The notes under the pieces are model-generated. The model was not told the DNA's origin. It saw only the letters and a program-made list of their open reading frames with translations, and did no database searches. From the NCBI GenBank assembly GCA_039590215.1, contig JBDHFX010000093.1, forward strand, positions 1 to 12,203: DNA of 12,203 bases, in the 5' to 3' direction. The DNA is from CAMYLR01 sp039590215 (GTDB lineage Bacteria > Gemmatimonadota > Gemmatimonadetes > JACCXV01 > JAHWKZ01). Of the stretch, positions 7,812 to 12,203 are shown in pieces. The position numbers and the translations under genes were made by a program. The stretch's first letter is position 1. Each line of letters opens with the position of its first letter.

Positions 7812-7961
7812 GGGTAGGATGCACCTCTAAATAATCACGACGCCGAGTACGAGAATATCGGTTCTGAGTGTCCCTACGTCCAGTAGCTGTGCAAGACGGA
7901 GGCCATCACGAGCGTCAACCTGAACCCGATGGCGACTCACGTAACTCTCATGCCAATAATG

Positions 7962-7977
7962 TGTTACCGCGTTAACA
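7962..7977. repeat. 16-bp near-perfect palindrome, candidate operator
   Basis: TGTTACCGCGTTAACA is a two-fold symmetric site with TGTTA and TAACA arms around CGCG; only the C/T pair at positions 7967 and 7972 breaks the symmetry. Its place between the divergent start codons is where a repressor or activator serving both operons would bind. I do not recognise the cognate regulator, and none is encoded in the window. A chance occurrence is possible. Confidence 0.4.
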
Positions 7978-8001
7978 ACCAGCCGAATTCCAACCCTTTG
8001 G

Positions 8002-8011
8002 TACACGTGTA
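8002..8011. repeat. 10-bp perfect palindrome TACACGTGTA
   Basis: This perfect palindrome overlaps the candidate plus-strand -10 hexamer TATACT (8010-8015), so a bound protein would block or shape that promoter. It lies 24 bases from the 16-bp palindrome. A 10-bp palindrome is weak evidence alone. Confidence 0.3.
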
Positions 8012-8095
8012 TACTTCAATCAATTCCAAAAAGGTCCCAGCGGTCTTTCCGCCGCCACCACCCGTTGGACCCTCCTCTTGCTTACTATACCCGTG

Positions 8096-9371
8096 ATGGA
8101 AGACCCCACCCCCAACCCCGTGACAGATAACCCGGGCCTGACAAACCGCCGGTCGCGATTGCTCTCGTGGGGCGGGCGTGGCGTACTTGCGGTGCTCGAT
8201 CAAGGACTGTTTGCAACATCGAACTTCGTGCTGAGCATCCTGCTCGCCAGGTGGCTAAGCCAAACTGACTATGGTGCTTTTACGCTCGTCTACTCGGTGT
8301 TTGCCCTGGTCAGTATCCTCCACAGCGGCCTCATCTCAGAACCGATGTTGGTCTTTGGTTCAGGTCGGCACGCGCACCACCAGCGCAAGTACCTGCACGT
8401 TGTCCTACGCTGGCACTGGATGTTCGCTCTTGGCCTCAGCGCCGTTTTGGCCCTGGCCGCAGTCTCTAGCTTCGTATTTGCTTCGCCTTCGGTCGCAGCC
8501 GCCTTTTTCGGAGTCACGGTTGCAACTCCTTTCCTGTTGTATCGGTACACCGGCCGATCGGCGACCTACATGGTGCTGAATCCTCGTCTCGCCGCTATTG
8601 CGGCAACGATCTACATGGGCACCATGCTGGCCGGGATCTACGGATTCTATCGGATCGGACACCTCTCCCCGACAACTGCCTTTTTCTTGATGGGTTTGGC
8701 GAGCTTGGGTTCGGGTTTTTGGCTATTCCGCCGTTTGAAGCCGGAGCGGGTGCCGGATGGAGAAACACCATCCAACGAGGAGGTGCTGCACCAACACTTG
8801 GGATACGGGCGGTGGGCAGCAACGACTGGGATAGTCTCGTGGTTGCCGGGTCAGGCCTATTATGTAGCACTCCCCATTTGGGCCAGTCTCGAGGCGACGG
8901 CTCAACTGCGGGCCGTCCTAAACCTCATCATGCCGGTTTCGCATGGATTCGCTGCGATCGGCGTACTTCTCGTGTCAGCCCTGGTCCGCTTTCATGATCA
9001 TCCTCGTTTTCACCATTTCGTTTTGGTAGGAGCGCTTCTCTTCACCGCGCTTGCAGCCGTGTATTGGTTGTTGCTCGGTTTGTATCACCAACCGATCATG
9101 CAGTGGCTCTACGGTGGCCAGTACACCGTTCACCATCAACTCGTGTGGATACTCGGGTTCGTGCCGGTCGTCTACGGCAGCTCTACCGTTCTGGGCGCTG
9201 CGTTGCGCGGGCTCGAGCGACCTGACACGGTCTTCTGGGCCTACGCCGCATCCAGCCTCGTTACGGTCACCCTTGGACGAGGGAGCCGCTTGGGGCATGG
9301 TCGCCGCTTCAGCGACGACAACGCTGACGATGGGTTGGTTCTTTTTTGTGAAGAAGGTGGCTTCATCATGA
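8096..9371 (+). pseudogene. Wzx-like polysaccharide flippase, frameshifted near its 3' end
   Basis: This is an integral membrane oligosaccharide flippase (MATE/MVF-like polysaccharide transporter) that would move lipid-linked repeat units across the inner membrane. From ATG 8096 the frame reads 394 residues with about eleven hydrophobic segments. Family-like stretches include LDQGLFATSNFVLSILLARW at 34-53, YGAF at 59-62, SEPMLVFG at 81-88, LRAVLNLIMPVSHGFAAIGV at 271-290 and LYGGQY near 338-343. After TLG (codon ending 9277) the hydrophobic sequence continues only in the +1 frame, starting GAAWGM at 9282 and ending WFFFVKKVASS with TGA at 9369-9371. The four bases 9278-9281 mark the lesion: a one-base insertion or, since the family usually has several more residues here, a deletion of 3n+2 bases. 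Upstream in-frame TTG 8078 and GTG 8093 are alternative starts; no ribosome site is visible. A sequencing or assembly error would give the same picture. Confidence 0.85.
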
Positions 9372-10687
9372 TGGCCGTTGAAGTGGCCCGAGCGCTCTTC
9401 TCCCGCTTCGAGTCAAACGGCTTGGAGTATGCGGTCGTTGGCGATTCTCAGGGGTACGGCCAGTCGATTCCGAGCGATCTCGACATCATTATCGACCAGA
9501 GATCTCTCAACCGAGCTCGTACCACGATCGTCGAGTTCTGCACGGAGCTCGGACTGGCCCTCGTTCAATGCATTCAGCACGAAGCCAATAGCTGGTACTA
9601 CGCCATAGCCTGGCGTGATCATGGCGACCAGGTGAGCTATCTCCATCCGGACATCGGCGGTGATTACTACCGAGACGGACGACTACTCCTGCGTTCGAGA
9701 GACGTCCTCGAGGGTTGCGTTCCGGCACTTGATACGCATGGTAGAGCATTGGGATTCAAGGTCCCCGCGCCAGCCCAAGCTTTTATCTACTACCTGCTAA
9801 AACGGATCGAAAAAGGAGCGCTCGCTCAACCTCAAGGCGAGTACTTGAGCGACCAATGGAGCCGAGATCCCGAGGGCGCTCAAGTTCAATTGGCACGATG
9901 GTGGAGCGATGCGCACGTCGACCTGCTCGCAACCGCTGCAGCCAGTGACCAGTGGCCAGCAGTGGTTGACGCACTTCCTGACCTCGGCATGGAGATCCGA
10001 GGCCATTCACCGGTCGTGCCGCGAACCTACGTGAGAGAATCGGGTCGCGTGGTCCGTAGAATCGCTCATCCGACGGGTTTCTGGATAACCTTTCTCGGTC
10101 CCGACGGGTGTGGAAAGAGCACCGTGATCTCGCATGTAAGAGATGAGCTCGCACCCGCATTTCGACGCACTCGACGGTACCATCTGCGGCCCCATCTGGA
10201 AGTGCGCGATGCACGCGACGGTGTCGTCGTTACAGATCCGCATGCGCAGCCGCCTCGAGGCAAGGTGATGTCCACGCTCAAGCTCGGGTACTGGTGGATC
10301 GACTACAGTCTGGGCTATTTGGTCTCCGTATTTCCTGCTCTCGTCCGCTCGACGCTCGTTCTCTTCGACCGGTACTACGACGACATAGAAGTCGATCCGC
10401 GGCGTTACAGGTACGGTGGTTCCACTTGGTTGGCGCGGCAACTCGGTCGCGTAATCCCGAGGCCCAACCTGATCGTGGTTCTGGATTTGCCGGCGACCGT
10501 GGCCCATGAAAGAAAGAAAGAGGTTCCGCTCGCAGAAATAGAACGCCAGCGAACCCTCTACCGGGACATCGCCCGACGCCACGAAAAGGGCCACCTGGTA
10601 GACGCATCCCGACCCCTAGAAGACGTTGTCCGGGACGTGACGCAGCTGATCTTGGGTGCACTCGAACGTCGTATCACAACCACTTGA
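9368..10687 (+). CDS. Two-domain protein: nucleotidyltransferase-like N-terminus and thymidylate-kinase-like P-loop kinase
   Basis: The ATG at 9368 forms an ATGA overlap with the flippase stop and gives 439 residues. N-terminal domain (about 1-150): YAVVGDS at 21-27 followed by SDLDIII at 36-42, whose Asp37 and Asp39 look like the metal-binding pair of the Pol-beta-type nucleotidyltransferase fold. Asp95 in HPDIGGDYYRDGR may be the third carboxylate. C-terminal domain (about 236-435): Walker A GPDGCGKST at 244-252, DRYYDD at 334-339 as in thymidylate kinases, a beta strand with Asp (LIVVLDLP) at 368-375, then a basic lid-like ERKKEVP. A dTMP kinase role is unlikely, given the fusion and the setting among glycan genes. 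A phosphoryl- or nucleotidyl-transfer role in making or modifying the glycan is an inference. Because of the upstream frameshift it is also readable as the tail of an 869-residue ORF from 8078. Confidence 0.85.
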   Translation: MMAVEVARALFSRFESNGLEYAVVGDSQGYGQSIPSDLDIIIDQRSLNRARTTIVEFCTELGLALVQCIQHEANSWYYAIAWRDHGDQVSYLHPDIGGDYYRDGRLLLRSRDVLEGCVPALDTHGRALGFKVPAPAQAFIYYLLKRIEKGALAQPQGEYLSDQWSRDPEGAQVQLARWWSDAHVDLLATAAASDQWPAVVDALPDLGMEIRGHSPVVPRTYVRESGRVVRRIAHPTGFWITFLGPDGCGKSTVISHVRDELAPAFRRTRRYHLRPHLEVRDARDGVVVTDPHAQPPRGKVMSTLKLGYWWIDYSLGYLVSVFPALVRSTLVLFDRYYDDIEVDPRRYRYGGSTWLARQLGRVIPRPNLIVVLDLPATVAHERKKEVPLAEIERQRTLYRDIARRHEKGHLVDASRPLEDVVRDVTQLILGALERRITTT

Positions 10688-11955
10688 TGACATCCGACGG
10701 CTCGCCGAAGCGATTGCAGGTCCTGCTCTCTGCGTACGCTTGCGAGCCAGCAAGAGGCTCCGAACCGGGCGTCGGTTGGAACGCTGCCGTCGAGATCGCA
10801 AAGCACCACGACGTTTTGGTCGTTACGAGGGCCAACAATCGGACCGTCATCGAGGCCTGGCTAGAGCGAAACCCAGTCTCGGGCCTCCGGTTCGCTTACT
10901 TCGACCTCCCCAAGTGGGCGATGTGGTGGAAGCGCGGCCCGCGGGGCACGAGGCTCTACTATTACCTGTGGCAGATCGGCATCTACCTTCTCGCGCGCAA
11001 GATGTTGCGCGAGAGCAGCGTCGACGTCATTCAACACGCCACGTTCGTCAAGTACTGGGTACCGTCGTTTCTCTCGTTACTGCCGAGACCGTTTGTGTGG
11101 GGACCGGTGGGTGGTGCAGACTCGACACCCCCGATCTTCCGATCCGATCTCAGCGGTCCCGGCCGATCTTACGAATTGTCGCGCCAGATCGCCCAATCGT
11201 TTGCCGAATTTGATCCCTTCCTCCGTTTGACCGCCCGGCGAAGCACGATCGCCCTAGCCACCACTGAGGCTACCGCTTCCCGGATCGAGACCCTCGGCGC
11301 GTCCGATGTTCGTATCCTCGGGGCGATCGGCTTGAGCGGACACACCCTGAAATCGATCGACGCCGCGCAGTTGGATTCTGACCGCAGGTCATTACGGTTG
11401 ATCAGCATCGGTCTCCTACACGACTTCAAAGGCTTTCAGTTTGCGCTCAGGGCGCTTGCCCGAACGGCAGCAACCGATGCCGAGTACTGGATTATCGGCG
11501 ACGGCCCGGCTCGCGGCCGACTGGAGAAGGAAACTGCAACGCTGGGAATCGGCGAACGAGTTCAGTTTCTCGGCCAACTACCGCGCGACGACGTGCTCGG
11601 CAAGCTCAGCCAGTCCGATGTCCTGGTCCATCCCAGCCTGCATGAGTCTGGAGGGCTGGTCTGCCTCGAAGCGATGGCTGCACGCGTACCTGTCGTGTGC
11701 CTCAACCTTGGCGGGCCGGCCACGATCGTGACCCCGGAAACTGGGATCGTGATCGAGGCTGAGAGTCCGCAACAGGTTGTCCAAGACTTGGCGCAAGCGA
11801 TCGCCCAGCTCGATCACGATCGCGCGGCGTTGACGCAGATGGCGATCGCCTCGCGGGCTCGTGTGGAGGCCGAGTACCACTGGGAAAAGAAAGGTGAGCA
11901 GATGGCTCGGCTGCACCGTGAGGCCTACGACAAGATGCGCAAAACCAGGGCATGA
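10687..11955 (+). CDS. GT4-family glycosyltransferase
   Basis: This 422-residue GT-B enzyme probably adds a sugar from a nucleotide donor to the lipid-linked repeat unit on the cytoplasmic side. The N-terminal domain opens with SAYACEPARGSEPGVGW at 15-31, a glycine-rich entry seen in one GT4 subgroup. FVWGPVGGADS at 136-146 marks the interdomain side. The C-terminal Rossmann domain has ISIGLLHDFKGF at 239-250, WIIGDGPARGRLE at 268-280 and the retaining EX7E motif (Glu320 to Glu328, in HPSLHESGGLVCLEAM). GGPATIVTPETGIVI follows. ATG 10687 shares one base with the preceding stop (TGATG); a TTG at 10684 would add one residue with a TTGA overlap. Either way translation is probably coupled to the NTase-kinase. 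Donor and linkage cannot be inferred. Confidence 0.94.
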   Translation: MTSDGSPKRLQVLLSAYACEPARGSEPGVGWNAAVEIAKHHDVLVVTRANNRTVIEAWLERNPVSGLRFAYFDLPKWAMWWKRGPRGTRLYYYLWQIGIYLLARKMLRESSVDVIQHATFVKYWVPSFLSLLPRPFVWGPVGGADSTPPIFRSDLSGPGRSYELSRQIAQSFAEFDPFLRLTARRSTIALATTEATASRIETLGASDVRILGAIGLSGHTLKSIDAAQLDSDRRSLRLISIGLLHDFKGFQFALRALARTAATDAEYWIIGDGPARGRLEKETATLGIGERVQFLGQLPRDDVLGKLSQSDVLVHPSLHESGGLVCLEAMAARVPVVCLNLGGPATIVTPETGIVIEAESPQQVVQDLAQAIAQLDHDRAALTQMAIASRARVEAEYHWEKKGEQMARLHREAYDKMRKTRA

Positions 11956-11989
11956 CAGTAGGTTTGCCGAGGCTGGCAATGCATCCCCG

Positions 11990-12076
11990 GCCGGGGTGGC
12001 GGAACCGGTAGACGCGCGGGACTTAAAATCCTGTGGGCGAGAGCCCGTGCGGGTTCGACTCCCGCCCCCGGCACCA
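11990..12076 (+). tRNA. tRNA-Leu(UAA)
   Basis: This is a complete class II tRNA. Acceptor strands GCCGGGG (11990-11996) and CCCCGGC (12066-12072) pair perfectly. The anticodon loop CTTAAAA gives anticodon TAA, closed by a CGGGA/TCCTG stem. The long variable arm (TGGGC-GAGA-GCCC) is diagnostic for Leu/Ser/Tyr, and the anticodon fixes Leu. The T arm is GCGGG-TTCGACT-CCCGC. A discriminator A (12073) and a genomically encoded CCA (12074-12076) follow. It starts 34 bases after the GT4 stop, with no clear terminator between them. Its 3' end lies only six bases from the convergent gene's stop codon. Confidence 0.97.
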
Positions 12077-12082
12077 AGCAGG

Positions 12083-12203
12083 TTAGGAAACGGTGACCGG
12101 CTCGGCTGAAGTCTCTTCCTCGGACGTTGGAGGCCGCGGCTCGGCCTCGAGCAGCGCCGCCTCGAGCACATCGCCAATTGTTTCCGCGTACACGAAGCGA
12201 AGC
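12083..12203 (-). CDS. lon: C-terminal end of a gene off the right edge, probably ATP-dependent protease Lon
   Basis: On the minus strand the last 39 codons of a gene enter from the right edge and stop at TAA (12085-12083). The peptide begins LRFVYAETIGDVLEAALLEA and ends in an acidic, Pro/Glu-rich tail. A short strand, an acidic helix with the VLEAAL pattern, then a variable tail is how Lon proteases finish, after the Ser-Lys catalytic domain, which is not in view. The call rests on this tail alone and could be wrong. It converges on tRNA-Leu, six bases away, and marks the edge between the polysaccharide locus and housekeeping DNA. Confidence 0.5.
   Translation of the reverse strand, partial: LRFVYAETIGDVLEAALLEAEPRPPTSEEETSAEPVTVS

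Larger units (their letters stand above)
7812..8095. promoter_or_regulatory. Divergent intergenic region with promoters for both gene blocks
   Basis: These 284 bases separate the start of the leftward operon from the rightward flippase gene and must contain, or lie downstream of, control for both. No reading frame here is convincing. A TATACT hexamer at 8010-8015 could be a plus-strand -10 with only a weak -35 (TTCCAA at 7988-7993), giving a leader of about 75 bases. A TTGGAC at 8065-8070 with TATACC at 8086-8091 has short (15-base) spacing and would give a nearly leaderless message. Two palindromes lie in the middle and are listed separately. The region before the flippase ATG is pyrimidine-rich and has no Shine-Dalgarno sequence. 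Confidence 0.5.

Noticed and set aside
8078..10687. A genuine single flippase-NTase-kinase fusion protein
   Set aside because: The joining segment is non-hydrophobic nonsense, while the alternative frame holds the natural flippase end and an ATGA junction.
11962..11979. Possible terminator TTGCC-GAGGCT-GGCAA after the GT4 gene
   Set aside because: The stem is only five base pairs and no T tract follows; the tRNA may be co-transcribed.
11985..11996. CCCCGGCCGGGG palindrome at the tRNA start
   Set aside because: It arises from a C-rich leader abutting the acceptor strand; with no loop it cannot form a hairpin, and nothing suggests a functional site.
11990..12076. tRNA-Leu as an integration site for the polysaccharide locus
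   Set aside because: The locus lies on the 5' side of the tRNA. Integrases usually target the 3' end, which here faces the convergent housekeeping gene. No integrase or duplicated tRNA 3' end is seen.
1..12203. CRISPR arrays, insertion sequences, transposases or phage genes
   Set aside because: No regularly spaced repeats, transposase motifs or terminal inverted repeats were seen by eye on either strand.

Overview
This 12.2-kb window (mixed base composition, clearly GC-leaning codons) is most of an exopolysaccharide/capsule-type locus from a Gram-negative bacterium. The evidence is a Wza-like export protein with a signal peptide, a Wzz/BY-kinase co-polymerase, an initiating phospho-sugar transferase, a flippase, two glycosyltransferases, a sugar-nucleotide epimerase and two phosphotransferase-type enzymes. 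The short Wza-type protein with a C-terminal hydrophobic segment, and the sequence style of the Wzx and Wzc proteins, recall Gemmatimonadota or a related lineage. That placement is an impression from memory, not a search result.

Layout. Two gene blocks diverge from an intergenic region at about 7812-8095. Leftward (minus strand, in order of transcription): BY-kinase/Wzz (7811-5322), Wza-like export protein (5325-4714), polyprenyl-phosphate sugar-1-phosphate transferase (4674-3079), a short unrecognised ORF or gene remnant (3152-2781), a GDP-mannose 3,5-epimerase-like SDR (2637-1636), a WecG/TagA/CpsF glycosyltransferase (1639-854), and an aminoglycoside-phosphotransferase-fold kinase that runs off the left edge (876-1). 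Rightward (plus strand): a Wzx-like flippase broken by a frameshift (8096-9371), a two-domain nucleotidyltransferase plus P-loop kinase protein (9368-10687), a GT4 glycosyltransferase (10687-11955), and tRNA-Leu(UAA) (11990-12076). The C-terminus of a housekeeping gene, probably Lon protease, lies convergently at the right edge (12203-12083).

How the genes work together (inference from families). The sugar transferase starts the repeat unit on undecaprenyl phosphate. The GT26 and GT4 enzymes extend it, and the epimerase supplies an unusual hexose nucleotide such as GDP-L-galactose or GDP-gulose. Wzx flips the unit, and Wzc and Wza control length and export. The APH-fold kinase and the NTase-kinase protein have no assigned substrate and are the least understood part of the locus. 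No Wzy polymerase or ligase is visible here; it may lie beyond the left edge.

Most notable: a lesion near 9278-9281 fuses the flippase frame to the downstream NTase-kinase, so a naive call gives an 869-residue 'fusion protein'. The native flippase C-terminus and an ATGA stop/start junction are still readable in the alternative frame.
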